Below, piece after piece: positions 34,946-43,850 of a DNA stretch of 64,000 nucleotides. The stretch's first letter is position 1. Each line of letters opens with the position of its first letter. The DNA lies in NCBI RefSeq assembly GCF_001968815.1, contig NZ_MIEQ01000027.1, forward strand, positions 62,001 through 126,000, given 5' to 3'. This DNA is from Motiliproteus sp. MSK22-1 (GTDB taxonomy: Bacteria; Pseudomonadota; Gammaproteobacteria; Pseudomonadales; Balneatricaceae). A model generated the notes under the pieces. That model saw only the letters and a program-made list of their open reading frames with translations, did not search any database and was not told the DNA's origin. A program made the position numbers and the translations under genes.

Positions 34946-35581
34946 GTGTCGATCAGTTTCGAATTTTCCAAAGAACCTGCTCTGTTAGAGCAGTATTATA
35001 ATATCCGGGAAGAGTGCTTCCGCAGAGAGCTGGGTATTCAGTCGTTTGATGGTGGTGAAAATGACTTTGATCGTTGGGGACGTATATTGATTGTTCGTGA
35101 TGGCGATCGGTGTATAGGAGGTGCGCGGTTATCCGGCAGCACTCCTTACAGTCCTGGGCTGTTACCGTTGGAAAACAATGGTTTTATGGTCCTCAAAGTT
35201 TTTTCAAAGCTGGCGTTGGAAGGTAAGTCCTATTGCCAGTGGACACGGTTGGCGTTGCTTCCTGAGTATCGAAGTATGGAGAACCTTCAAGCGCTGGCCC
35301 TGTCAATGATTCAAAATGCCAGAGCCTGTGGTTATAGCTATGCATTTAGTGTCGCTGGCAGTAATCGATCAAGACTGTACCGAAAAATCTACAAGGTACT
35401 GGATTATGATTACGAAATTCGTACAGATTTGAGTGTTCCTGCGGAACAGGGCTTTATGGGGCTGGAGCACTTGTTGTCTATCGGCTACCTGGAAGAGCCG
35501 ATCAGTGCGAAGAAGAGTCTCGAATCACTGGTCGCTAATATCAGTTCCGTACCTTGTGACTACTTGCGTAAAGTGGCTTAA
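34946..35581 (+). CDS. Autoinducer-synthase-like N-acyltransferase (LuxI/GNAT fold)
   Basis: 211 residues. YNIREECFRRELG, then ENDFDRW and GGARLSGSTPYSPGLLP, then QWTRLALLPEYRS follow the order of LuxI-type synthases: Arg-xxx-Phe, the ExDxxD acidic patch, the RL-P-T block and the E-x-S-R strand. The usual Glu of the last motif appears as Gln. Such enzymes join an acyl chain to an amino acid or S-adenosylmethionine. No LuxR gene is near, so acyl-homoserine lactone production is unproven. The GTG start at 34946 has AAGGAG five bases upstream. Confidence 0.6.
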   Translation: MSISFEFSKEPALLEQYYNIREECFRRELGIQSFDGGENDFDRWGRILIVRDGDRCIGGARLSGSTPYSPGLLPLENNGFMVLKVFSKLALEGKSYCQWTRLALLPEYRSMENLQALALSMIQNARACGYSYAFSVAGSNRSRLYRKIYKVLDYDYEIRTDLSVPAEQGFMGLEHLLSIGYLEEPISAKKSLESLVANISSVPCDYLRKVA

Positions 35582-35721
35582 ACGCTGAAGCACACTTTCG
35601 CAATGGCTTCTGCTATATCTGTGCTGCTTTGTCGATAGGACTAAGCAGCACAGATATGCAATTCTATAAGTTCATCTTTTCCAGTACTGGTACGACTGAT
35701 GCGCGGGCCTTGCTGACGGAT

Positions 35722-36147
35722 CTATGGCAGTTGCAGGTTTATCAGCTTTGCCAGACAGCCATTCCATCCCATTTCATGCTTTTCACAGGTTTGCTGATCT
35801 GCAAACTCGGAATGACAAAGGCGTAGCTCAGAGCTGTTTTCATCGATTGGGCTGAAGGTCAGTGTAATATGAGTAATATTGGGACTACCTTCCCACTGCC
35901 AGGTGAAAGCCAGCTTTTGATTATTTTCAACTTCCTGATACTCGCCGCCCACGATGTGCTGGGAATTGTCATCAGGATCCTGCATAACGATCCGATACTT
36001 ACCTCCTACCTGAACGTCTGCCTCTGCTTCAGGTACGCTCATATTGCCTGGAGCAAACCATTGGCGGATTACTTCAGGCTTGCACCAGGCATCGAACAGT
36101 TTATTAACAGGGGCGTCAAATTTTCGATTGATAGTGAGTTGAAACAT
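35722..36147 (-). CDS. SRPBCC (AHSA1-like) protein
   Basis: 141 residues of the START-like SRPBCC fold: FQLTINRKFDAPVNKLFDAWCKPEVIRQWFAPG at the N-terminus, VGGKYRIVMQDPD, and a C-terminal helix ending GWNGCLAKLINLQL. These are ligand-binding cytosolic proteins, regularly paired with an ArsR regulator, as here (49 bp downstream of it, same strand). AGAGGA precedes the ATG. Ligand unknown. Confidence 0.83.
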   Translation of the reverse strand: MFQLTINRKFDAPVNKLFDAWCKPEVIRQWFAPGNMSVPEAEADVQVGGKYRIVMQDPDDNSQHIVGGEYQEVENNQKLAFTWQWEGSPNITHITLTFSPIDENSSELRLCHSEFADQQTCEKHEMGWNGCLAKLINLQLP

Positions 36148-36196
36148 CAGCTGTAATCCTCTTTTGATATCAGTTAGTCACTTTAATGAGTGCTAA

Positions 36197-36526
36197 TCAC
36201 TTTTTTTTACTCAATACCTGGTCGAGGCCGTCCATCCGTTGTTGCCAGAAGTAGCGATAAACACTTATCCAGTCCAGGGCTCCTGTGAGCTGCTCAGGGG
36301 CAAGTTTGACGTAATGAGTACGACCTTCAACCCGGCGTTTAACAAGTCCCGCCCGTTCCAATACCTTGACGTGCTTTGATACTGCAGCCATAGACATTTG
36401 AAACGGATCAGAAAGCTCCGAAATAGTTTTTTCACCTTCAGCCAGCATATGCACCAGCTGCCGACGGGTTGCGTCAGCGAGGGCCATGAATACCTGGTCC
36501 AATGGGTCCGTTTTTGTCGTGGTCAC
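36197..36526 (-). CDS. ArsR-family regulator, SRPBCC-associated type
   Basis: 109 residues, winged helix: DQVFMALADATRRQLVHMLAEGEKTISELSDPFQMSMAAVSKHVKVLERAGLVKRR, with no metal-binding ELCVCDL motif, so it is the non-metal group found beside SRPBCC genes. Start is a GTG at 36526. Two matching operator-like palindromes lie 15-75 bp upstream, consistent with autorepression of the two-gene operon. Confidence 0.87.
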   Translation of the reverse strand: MTTTKTDPLDQVFMALADATRRQLVHMLAEGEKTISELSDPFQMSMAAVSKHVKVLERAGLVKRRVEGRTHYVKLAPEQLTGALDWISVYRYFWQQRMDGLDQVLSKKK

Positions 36527-36540
36527 CTTGTTCTCTTTTT

Positions 36541-36601
36541 ATTCAACCATTTGGTTTAATAATAGACCGTTGTGTTGATAATTCAACCGTGTGGTTTAAT
36601 A
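36541..36601 (-). promoter_or_regulatory. Twin ArsR operator-like palindromes
   Basis: ATTCAACCATTTGGTTTAATA (36541) and ATTCAACCGTGTGGTTTAATA (36581) are the same imperfect palindrome starting exactly 40 bp apart, just upstream of the arsR-like GTG. Half-sites are TTCAACC and GGTTTAA. Confidence 0.7.
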
Positions 36602-36939
36602 TAATTGCAGGCCTTCCGGTAATTGTTTGTTTTGTAATAAAATATTTTTTTGGTTGGCTAGGGATCCTGTTTTGTCAGACAGCTTGAAAAGGACCCGTTA
36701 TTCCGCTGCGCCGTCTTTCGCGCACTTAGCCATTCCAGGGCTCGCTGAGAACATAATGGATTTATTCGAAGGTTCCTTAGGTTTCTTCTTGGGAGCAGGA
36801 TGCATCTTAACGCCAGGAGCGCACAAAACGGATGTTAAAATCCAGTGACGGCTGCTTTGATAAATGGCAGTAAATTTGGCGCCCGCTGGCTGAAGTTTCT
36901 GGCATAATAGGGTGTTTTTTACGGACGAGAATTACGACG
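36602..36939. other. Intergenic region between arsR-like gene and yejK
   Basis: About 340 bp. Short open frames here look spurious. CATAAT at 36903-36908 could be the yejK -10 element, without a good -35. Confidence 0.3.
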
Positions 36940-37941
36940 ATGGCGACCAAAGAGGCAATTGTTCATTTCATTGAAAAGCCTGAGGGAGGAGAAGCAAAAA
37001 TTTCTCCGCGTCAGTCTCTGCTTACTAATAACCCATCGCTGGATGATTTGATCAGTAAAGTCTCGGCTGCTTATAACAAACGTGCTGGTAAAATATATGG
37101 CGGGTTTGAAGAGGATGGTCAGGAGTACCCCTTCGGTGGCTGGTTAAAAAGTTACGTTGATGGTGAGTTGGATTTATTGCAGTTTGGCAATGCAACACTG
37201 ACTCGTTTTAAGCAAATGCTGGATGAACAAACAGAAGCTTTTTCGGGTTATCTGCTTTTTGCCCGACAGGAAGTACTGGAGGTTGATCAGCTTTTGTTAT
37301 TGGTACTCAGTACCAGTCCTGCTGTAATTATTGATGATCAACTGGAATTGAACGAAGCTCATCATCTGGAGCTTGGTAAGGTCCAGTTGGGAGCTAAAGT
37401 GAATCTGGATGAATGGAGTAAGGGTACTGGCACACAGTTTATCTCCTTTGTTAAATCTCGTTCCGGAAAAGAGATCAGCGAAAGCTTTCGTCGATGTATT
37501 GGCAGTACTGAGGAAGTTGACTCCAAAGCCCAGACTCAGACACTGCTAAAAGTATTCAATGATTACTGTTCTGACGCTGATCTACCTTCAGGTCAGGCAT
37601 CTGCGGTTAAGCAGAAAGCGTATGAATATTGTAATGAACAGGTAGAGTCTGGAAACAGGGTGCACCTGCAGGAACTGTCCTGTGTGATGGATACCAGTGA
37701 TCCTGACAAGTTTTACAACTATGCCAGTGAGCAGGAAGTGGATCTCAAATCAGAGATTCCGGCCGATCGTGGCGGCTTAAAAAAGTTTGTTCGTTATAGC
37801 GGATCGATGAAGGGCATGAGTTTGAGCTTTTCTGAGATGTTGTTGGGAGAGCAGATTCTTTATGACGCTGATACTGATACGCTTACCATTCGTGGCGTTC
37901 CCCCGACCTTAAAAAAGCAACTTTCCCGCAACAAAAGCTGA
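36940..37941 (+). CDS. yejK: Nucleoid-associated protein YejK/NdpA
   Basis: 333 residues, the family length. Recognisable blocks: NPSLDDLISKVSAAYNKRAGKIYGGFEEDG, DEWSKGTGTQFISFVKSRSGKEISESFRRCIG and GGLKKFVRYSGSMKGMSLSFSEMLLGEQI. YejK proteins bind the nucleoid and have been linked to topoisomerase interaction; the mechanism is not settled. It stands alone. Confidence 0.9.
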   Translation: MATKEAIVHFIEKPEGGEAKISPRQSLLTNNPSLDDLISKVSAAYNKRAGKIYGGFEEDGQEYPFGGWLKSYVDGELDLLQFGNATLTRFKQMLDEQTEAFSGYLLFARQEVLEVDQLLLLVLSTSPAVIIDDQLELNEAHHLELGKVQLGAKVNLDEWSKGTGTQFISFVKSRSGKEISESFRRCIGSTEEVDSKAQTQTLLKVFNDYCSDADLPSGQASAVKQKAYEYCNEQVESGNRVHLQELSCVMDTSDPDKFYNYASEQEVDLKSEIPADRGGLKKFVRYSGSMKGMSLSFSEMLLGEQILYDADTDTLTIRGVPPTLKKQLSRNKS

Positions 37942-38073
37942 GAGCCCTTTCTGTAGAGTTTCTTGCTGCAGTCCCCCTTCTTAAGGGTTCCTGACTACAC
38001 TTAAGTCAACTTGGCAGGCTGTTGAGATGTGTTTGCTGCCCAACTTTGATATTTAACACTGGAGGGGATCCTT

Positions 38074-38961
38074 ATGAACCGCAAGAAGGCTACAGATTAT
38101 GATCAGAAGCTGCTTGACCTCTATGATGAATACGTCCACTCATCGATGTCTCGCAGAGGGTTTCTTGATCGTGCAGCTGCGCTGACTGTTTCTGGAATAG
38201 CAGCGACAACTTTAGCAGAATCCCTGCTTCCTGATTATGCGCTTGCGGTTCAGGTATCGCCGGATGATAGTCGCATTCTAGCGCAATATCAGCAGTATGA
38301 GTCTGCCAATGGATCTGGAACCATGCGTGGATTATTGGCAAGACCGGCAAATTCGTCCGGCAAGTTGCCGGTGGTTCTGGTGGTGCATGAAAATAGAGGT
38401 CTCAATCCTTATATTGAAGATGTTGCCCGGCGCTTAGCGGTGTCTGGCTATATGGCCTTGGCGCCAGATGCCCTGACTCCGCTTGGAGGCTACCCCGGTA
38501 CGGATGACGAAGGCAAGCTGATGCAGAAGAAACTGGATCGAAACCATATCACTGAGGATTTTGTTGCTGCCGCTGAGTTCTTAAAAAACCACCCGGACAG
38601 TAACGGCAAGGTCGGAGTGGTTGGTTTTTGCTTTGGCGGTGGAATGGCTAACACTTTGGCGGTTCGATTGCCCTACCTTAAAGCGGCAGTACCTTTTTAT
38701 GGTCGTCAACCAAAATCTGAAGAAGTCGCCAATATCAAAGCCTCCCTGCTTATCCACAATGCTGAACTTGACAAGCGAATCAATGCGGGCTGGCCAGCCT
38801 ATGAGGAGGCCCTTAAAAAGTACGGTAAAGATTACCAGGCGTATATGTATGCCGGGGCTAATCACGGCTTTCACAATGATACAACTCCCCGTTACGATCA
38901 GCAGGCGGCAGAATTGGCATGGCAGCGTACACTGGCATTTTTTGAGAGTCGACTGAAATAG
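38074..38961 (+). CDS. Tat-exported dienelactone hydrolase-family protein
   Basis: 295 residues. [24 protein letters not shown] is a twin-arginine signal preceded by about 28 cytoplasmic residues. The hydrolase domain has the nucleophile elbow GFCFGGGMA (Cys), a likely Asp in HNAELDKRI and His in GANHGFHND, the Cys-Asp-His triad of dienelactone hydrolases; it resembles YghX. It should fold in the cytoplasm and act in the periplasm; substrate unknown. GGAGGGG precedes the ATG. No aromatic-degradation genes are nearby, so a classical dienelactone role is unlikely. Confidence 0.83.
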   Translation: MNRKKATDYDQKLLDLYDEYVHSSMSRRGFLDRAAALTVSGIAATTLAESLLPDYALAVQVSPDDSRILAQYQQYESANGSGTMRGLLARPANSSGKLPVVLVVHENRGLNPYIEDVARRLAVSGYMALAPDALTPLGGYPGTDDEGKLMQKKLDRNHITEDFVAAAEFLKNHPDSNGKVGVVGFCFGGGMANTLAVRLPYLKAAVPFYGRQPKSEEVANIKASLLIHNAELDKRINAGWPAYEEALKKYGKDYQAYMYAGANHGFHNDTTPRYDQQAAELAWQRTLAFFESRLK

Positions 38962-39327
38962 TATGAAACTAATATTTATACCGTTATCTTTCAGGATTGG
39001 TTAAAAAAAACCTCAATGGTTATAAAATTCGCTATTGGTCCAGAGTCTGACTTTGGTCGAATTCGGGTTCTGCTGGACTGGATTCTGCCGATTCTGTTCT
39101 GTTGGATTTGCCGATCACGGGAAAGCTGCTCTTTAAGTCCTCAGGACTGAAATAATAAGGCGCTTATCGAAAAGAAAGTTGTTTCTGAATCAGGCACAGT
39201 TTTGATTAATTATGAGTGGGTAAACTGCACCGCTCTGAGCTGGTTAATTTAGGTAAGGCTCGTATCGATAATCAAATAGCCTTGGGCGCCGTTAGAGGCC
39301 CCTTTCAGTGTTAAGGATAATAAAATT
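38962..39327. other. Intergenic region upstream of astA
   Basis: 366 bp without a gene. AGTCCTCAGGACT (39136-39148) is a perfect palindrome with one central base. TTGATTAATTATGA near 39203 weakly resembles an ARG box, which would suit astA, but I would not rely on it. Confidence 0.25.
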
Positions 39328-40374
39328 ATGATGCTGATTCGTCCCATTACTGCTGCAGACTTTCCCGCCCTGTTAGGCATTGCTGAGGAGTCAGGTGTTG
39401 GATTCACTTCATTGCCGTTAAATGAAGGGATACTCCAACAGAAAATCGATAATTCTCTGGAATCATTTCAGCGAGAACTGGAACAACCCGGAGACGAAAG
39501 TTATCTTTTTGTGTTGGAAGACACCGATACGGGTAAAATTGTTGGTACAACAGCGGTTGCTACAGGAGTTGGTACCAAAGAAGCGTTTTACCATTACCAC
39601 CGGGAAAAAGTGGTGCATTCCTCCCGTGAACTGGGCGTTCACAACCAGATGGAAGTCTTAACTCTCTGTAACCATTACACGGGAAGTACTGAAGTCTGTA
39701 CACTTTATCTTCGTGACAGTTACCGAAAGGGGACTAACGGACGTCTGTTGTCCAAGTGTCGTTTTCTGTTTATGGCGGAATTCAGCAAACGCTTTAGCCC
39801 CAAAGTGATTGCCGAAATGCGAGGGGTTTCTGATGCTAGCGGTCATTCTCCTTTCTGGGAGTGGTTAGGCGAGCATTTTTTTTCAATGGACTTCCCCAAG
39901 GCGGACTATCTGGTGGGATCAGGGAATAAGGTGTTTATTGCTGAATTGATGCCTAAGTATCCACTCTATGTGAATTTGTTGAGTCCTGCTGCCCAGGCTG
40001 CTATCGGAGAAGTTCATGAAAAAACCCGCCCAGCGCTGAAGCTGTTAGAGAAAGAAGGTTTTACTCACGAAGGTTATATCGATATTTTTGATGGTGGGCC
40101 TACGGTAGAAGCATCGCTGGAAAACATCCACAGCGTTCGTCACAGTCGACGTCAGAAAGTGACTCTGGATACTGTTGAAGCACCCTCCCAACCCTGTCTG
40201 GTCTGTAATACTGATTTGAAAAACTTTAGGGCGACGCTTTGTGATCTGGCCTTAACTGAGGATGGCTTAGCCGGAATGCCTAAAGAAATTGCGGACCAGC
40301 TGAAATTATCTGAAGGTGACAAGATTCGCATCATTGAACTGGAAGGAGTTTATCCACAGCACCGCCGCTTATAG
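39328..40374 (+). CDS. astA: Arginine N-succinyltransferase
   Basis: 348 residues. MLIRPITAADFPALLGIAEESGVGFTSLP, YHREKVVHSSRELGVHNQMEVLTLCNHYTGSTEVCTLYL, FMAEFSKRFSPKVIAEMRG and FDGGPTVEA are hallmark AstA blocks. It succinylates arginine with succinyl-CoA, the first step of the AST pathway that takes Arg to Glu. The rest of the ast operon is not beside it. The second Met at 39331 is an equally good start. The stop lies inside the first unit of a 19-bp repeat. Confidence 0.92.
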   Translation: MMLIRPITAADFPALLGIAEESGVGFTSLPLNEGILQQKIDNSLESFQRELEQPGDESYLFVLEDTDTGKIVGTTAVATGVGTKEAFYHYHREKVVHSSRELGVHNQMEVLTLCNHYTGSTEVCTLYLRDSYRKGTNGRLLSKCRFLFMAEFSKRFSPKVIAEMRGVSDASGHSPFWEWLGEHFFSMDFPKADYLVGSGNKVFIAELMPKYPLYVNLLSPAAQAAIGEVHEKTRPALKLLEKEGFTHEGYIDIFDGGPTVEASLENIHSVRHSRRQKVTLDTVEAPSQPCLVCNTDLKNFRATLCDLALTEDGLAGMPKEIADQLKLSEGDKIRIIELEGVYPQHRRL

Positions 40375-40427
40375 TTTTAAACGCTGGCAATAGTTTTAAA
40401 CACTACCAATAGTTTTGAGACATTCTG
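40371..40427 (+). repeat. Three 19-bp tandem repeats at the astA stop codon
   Basis: Units begin ATAGTTTTAAACGCTGGCA (40371), ATAGTTTTAAACACTACCA (40390) and ATAGTTTTGAGACATTCTG (40409). The first contains the astA TAG. Confidence 0.8.
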
Positions 40428-40435
40428 ATATAACC

Positions 40436-40480
40436 GGCATACTGACGTTTTTAGACCTCTTCAGTATGCCCTTGTTGTTT
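40436..40480 (+). terminator. Terminator-like hairpin after astA
   Basis: GGCATACTGA (40436-40445) pairs perfectly with TCAGTATGCC (40461-40470) around a 15-base loop, followed by CTTGTTGTTT, a T-rich but broken tract. Confidence 0.6.
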
Positions 40481-40542
40481 CTGGAGAACGGCTATCCCCG
40501 GGTGACATTCCGGGACCGGTATTGATGTTTCAGGAGCGATAG

Positions 40543-41253
40543 ATGACCACGGAAATGTTACTTCAGGTTACAGGTCTGGAAAAAACGTTCGCGGCTGGGC
40601 ATCGCAGTCAGCAGGTGCTTAGGGGGGTCAACCTCAATCTCGAAAGTGGTGAGGTTCTGGTGTTGTTGGGTACCAGTGGCTCAGGTAAGTCAACGCTACT
40701 GAACCTCATTGCCGGATTAGAGTACCCGGATGCGGGTGATATTTATATACTAGGAACCCGGTTAACTGCTCAGGATGAGCAGCAACGAACCCTGTTCCGG
40801 CGTCGACACCTTGGAATTGTTTTTCAATTCTTTAACTTGATTCCAACCCTAACTGTTTCTGAAAACTTATTATTACCTTTGCGATTTAATAATTTGCAGG
40901 AGACACCAGGGCAATTAAGCACCTTATTGGCACGACTGGGCCTGACGGGCCGGGGGGAACTTTACCCAGAGCAATTGTCTGGTGGTGAACAGCAGCGAGT
41001 TGCTATCGGACGCGCGCTGATTCATCGACCTGCGCTGCTGCTGGCCGATGAACCTACGGGTAGCCTGGACAATGATACTGCTGATGTAGTCATGGAGTTA
41101 CTTTTCGAACAAGTTCGGGCCCTAAATCAGAGTCTGATACTGGTCACCCATAACGAAGCATTGGCGGAAAAGGCTGACAGAGTGCTGAAATTGCATCAGG
41201 GGGTGCTGGGTTCTAACCCGAATACATCCGCTTCCTGCTTGAACAGAGCGTAG
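40543..41253 (+). CDS. ABC transporter ATPase, MacB/LolD type (AttE-like)
   Basis: 236 residues: Walker A GTSGSGKSTLL, LSGGEQQRVAIGRAL signature, LLLADEPTGSLD (Walker B, in the MacB/LolD form) and THNEALAEKADRVLKL. It powers the FtsX-type permease encoded five bases downstream. This three-gene order (ATPase, FtsX permease, CrtC/AttH-like protein) recurs as AttEFGH. The cargo is unknown; related systems move lipids or lipoproteins, or transmit mechanical force, across the envelope. Confidence 0.87.
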   Translation: MTTEMLLQVTGLEKTFAAGHRSQQVLRGVNLNLESGEVLVLLGTSGSGKSTLLNLIAGLEYPDAGDIYILGTRLTAQDEQQRTLFRRRHLGIVFQFFNLIPTLTVSENLLLPLRFNNLQETPGQLSTLLARLGLTGRGELYPEQLSGGEQQRVAIGRALIHRPALLLADEPTGSLDNDTADVVMELLFEQVRALNQSLILVTHNEALAEKADRVLKLHQGVLGSNPNTSASCLNRA

Positions 41254-41258
41254 CCGCT

Positions 41259-43850
41259 ATGCTGACTAAGCTTGTGCCCTGGCCACTAATACAAGCTAAT
41301 TTGGGCTATTTTCGTCGACATAAATGGCTACTGGCCTCGGCATTAATGGGAATTATCTTAGGTGTGGCGGTGGTTGCCGGAGTGGAAATAACCAACGACA
41401 GCGCTCAGCAGAATTTTCAGTTAGCGAACAACCAACTGCTTGGGAAAGGAACCCATCGTATTAGCGCTGAGCAGACGATACCTGAGTCCTTACTCACGCA
41501 ACTCAGAGTTGAGTTAGGGGTTGTCGCTGCTCCTCTTATCAGTCGGCATCTGAGACTTCATAACGAACAGGGACCGGTGTTTCAGGTACTGGGTATTGAC
41601 CCATTCCAACTTCGCGAATTCCGAACTGTCGGACAGGTTCAGACCAGTAGCCGATTTGATACACAGGATTTATTGTTAACCGATAGTAGCGCCCTGATGG
41701 GAGAGATCAGTTATCGGCGTTTAGATCTCAGTTCAGATGTTTTAACAGTGGTCACTTCGGCTGGTGTGTCCAACATTCAGATTCTGGGTCGCATCGGCGA
41801 TGCCGATGATAGCCGCTTTAGCCGGTTGATGTTGATGGATATTGGTCATGCCCAACAGCTATTGCAATTGCAGGGCCGACTTGACGCCATTGAGCTTCGG
41901 TTAACTGATAATCAAGCAGAGCAGGTTCGTGACTGGTTACCAGAGGGTTATCGATTAAGCAGTCGTTCAGAGCTGCGCTCAGCCACCGAAGGGCTTAGTG
42001 ACTCTCTTCACTTAAACCTGAGTGCCTTAGGTTTACTGGCTTTAGTCGTTGGTCTTTTTCTGGTTTATAACACATTGCTGTTTTCACTGTTGCAACGTCA
42101 ACAACTTTTTGGACAGCTTCGGAGTCTGGGGATTACTCAGCGCGAACTGCTTCGCTACCTGTTACTTGAACTCATATTATTAGGGCTGATTGGGTCAGTG
42201 CTTGGGCTTCTGATAGGTTTGTTGCTGGCTGACCAGTTATTGGTTTTAGTGAGCCGCACGGTAAATGATCTTTATATGACCAGTCCTATTGTCTTGTTGC
42301 AGTTGAATTCCTGGTTGATGTTAAAAATTGTAATTGTTGGCGTGGGAGGCGCTTTGCTGGCCGGGATTATTCCCGGACGTCGGATAATAGGCTTGTCCAT
42401 TCTGCGTGGCCAGAGCCGACAACAACTGGAAACTCAGAGTTTGAAACAAAGTCGATATATTGTTCGGCAGGTGATTGGACTTGTTGTTTTAGCACTGGTT
42501 TTCAGTCTTCTCCCGGAAAGTGGTGTGGTCGGTGGCTATATTGCTGTCACGGCATTGCTGTTAGCCTGTGCCAGCATGATGCCTATGTTGGTGGTGATCA
42601 GTTGTAAAGGGCTGCGTTCAGCGTTGAATCGGTACTCCCGAGTCAATCAGTTTTTTTTATTGCGAATCGCTATTGGTGATACAGAAAGGGGCCTTAGTCG
42701 TACCGCCGTTGCCCTGATGGCTTTGGTTGTCGCTGTTTCTGCAACAGTGGGGATGGCCACTATGATTGGTAGTTTCCGTAGTACCCTGGAAGTCTGGCTT
42801 AATCAGCGACTTAACGCAGATGTTTATGTTGCTCCAGAATCAAGAGTCCCTAATGATCCACGAACACTGAGCCAAGAGCTTTGGAACTGGTTAGAGCTTC
42901 GGCCAGAACTGGAAGCCGTTGCGTCTTACTACCGGATCAATACCCGGATTCGGAGTCAACATAATCGTCAAGCAGACTCCAGTCAGGTCAGACAGGTAGA
43001 ACTATTTGCCAATCATATGCCACCTCAGACACGAGCAGGGTACCGATTTACCAGCGGTAATGTTGATGACATCTGGAGGCTGTTTGATCAACCAGGGCAG
43101 CTTTTGATAAGTGAGCCTTTGGCTAATCGACATGCGTTAAAAACCGGAGAAGTGATTAACGTTGAGACGCCTAAAGGGTTTCAGCAGTTTACAGTCGCCG
43201 GAGTGTACTACGATTACGGTCATGAGAACGGGCGGATGATTATCAGTCAAAAGAACTTTAAAAATGACTGGCGTTTAATGCCCGGAAGGGTAGCCGGACT
43301 TTATTTAAAACCTGGAGTTAACCTTGCAGAGTTCCTGGCCAGGCTGGAGCAGAAACAAACAATGATTGATCCGCTGGCTGTTCTGAAAATTACGGAAAGC
43401 AGAGGAGTACTGTCCCGCTCAATGGCTATTTTTGAGCGAACATTTCTGGTGACAGATGTATTGAGATTATTTGCTGTAGCCGTAGCTTTTGTTGGTGTGT
43501 TGGCTGCGCTCTTAGCATTGCAGTTGGAGCGGCAGCAAGAAATGCACCTCTACCGGGCTCTCGGTTTTAGTGCCTGGCAACGGATTCGTTTGTTGTTCTA
43601 TCAAGCTCTGATTATTGGGTCTTTAGCTGGTGTTGCTGCAATTCCTGTGGGATTACTGCTAGCCTGGGGGTTGATTGATATGATTCAGTTGAGGGCTTTT
43701 GGTTGGACTCTGGTTTATCAGCTCGACCCTCTGATGTTATTTCAAGCACCGTTATTATCGGTGTTGGCAGCGATGCTGGCCTGTATTTATCCCGCCTGGT
43801 TAATTAAACGTGACGGCCGCTCTCAGAGTACCGTGGGTTGTATGTCGTGA
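41259..43850 (+). CDS. FtsX-family ABC permease, two-module (AttF/AttG-like)
   Basis: 863 residues. One helix near residue 30 (LLASALMGIILGVAVVAGV), a large periplasmic domain (about 50-250), three helices and an FtsX module (250-375), a pair of helices (about 405-445), then a second unit with helix near 480, periplasmic domain (500-720) and three final helices (725-855). This double architecture fits a fusion of AttF- and AttG-like halves. Five bases after the ATPase gene; its stop overlaps the next start (GTGA). Confidence 0.85.
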   Translation: MLTKLVPWPLIQANLGYFRRHKWLLASALMGIILGVAVVAGVEITNDSAQQNFQLANNQLLGKGTHRISAEQTIPESLLTQLRVELGVVAAPLISRHLRLHNEQGPVFQVLGIDPFQLREFRTVGQVQTSSRFDTQDLLLTDSSALMGEISYRRLDLSSDVLTVVTSAGVSNIQILGRIGDADDSRFSRLMLMDIGHAQQLLQLQGRLDAIELRLTDNQAEQVRDWLPEGYRLSSRSELRSATEGLSDSLHLNLSALGLLALVVGLFLVYNTLLFSLLQRQQLFGQLRSLGITQRELLRYLLLELILLGLIGSVLGLLIGLLLADQLLVLVSRTVNDLYMTSPIVLLQLNSWLMLKIVIVGVGGALLAGIIPGRRIIGLSILRGQSRQQLETQSLKQSRYIVRQVIGLVVLALVFSLLPESGVVGGYIAVTALLLACASMMPMLVVISCKGLRSALNRYSRVNQFFLLRIAIGDTERGLSRTAVALMALVVAVSATVGMATMIGSFRSTLEVWLNQRLNADVYVAPESRVPNDPRTLSQELWNWLELRPELEAVASYYRINTRIRSQHNRQADSSQVRQVELFANHMPPQTRAGYRFTSGNVDDIWRLFDQPGQLLISEPLANRHALKTGEVINVETPKGFQQFTVAGVYYDYGHENGRMIISQKNFKNDWRLMPGRVAGLYLKPGVNLAEFLARLEQKQTMIDPLAVLKITESRGVLSRSMAIFERTFLVTDVLRLFAVAVAFVGVLAALLALQLERQQEMHLYRALGFSAWQRIRLLFYQALIIGSLAGVAAIPVGLLLAWGLIDMIQLRAFGWTLVYQLDPLMLFQAPLLSVLAAMLACIYPAWLIKRDGRSQSTVGCMS

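Noticed and set aside
34615-34971. Minus-strand open frame of 118 codons upstream of the acyltransferase
   Set aside because: Low-complexity composition, overlaps the ribosome binding site and start of the supported plus-strand gene.
36502-36848. Two short plus-strand frames between arsR-like gene and yejK
   Set aside because: They overlap the ArsR operators, lack binding sites and show no family features.
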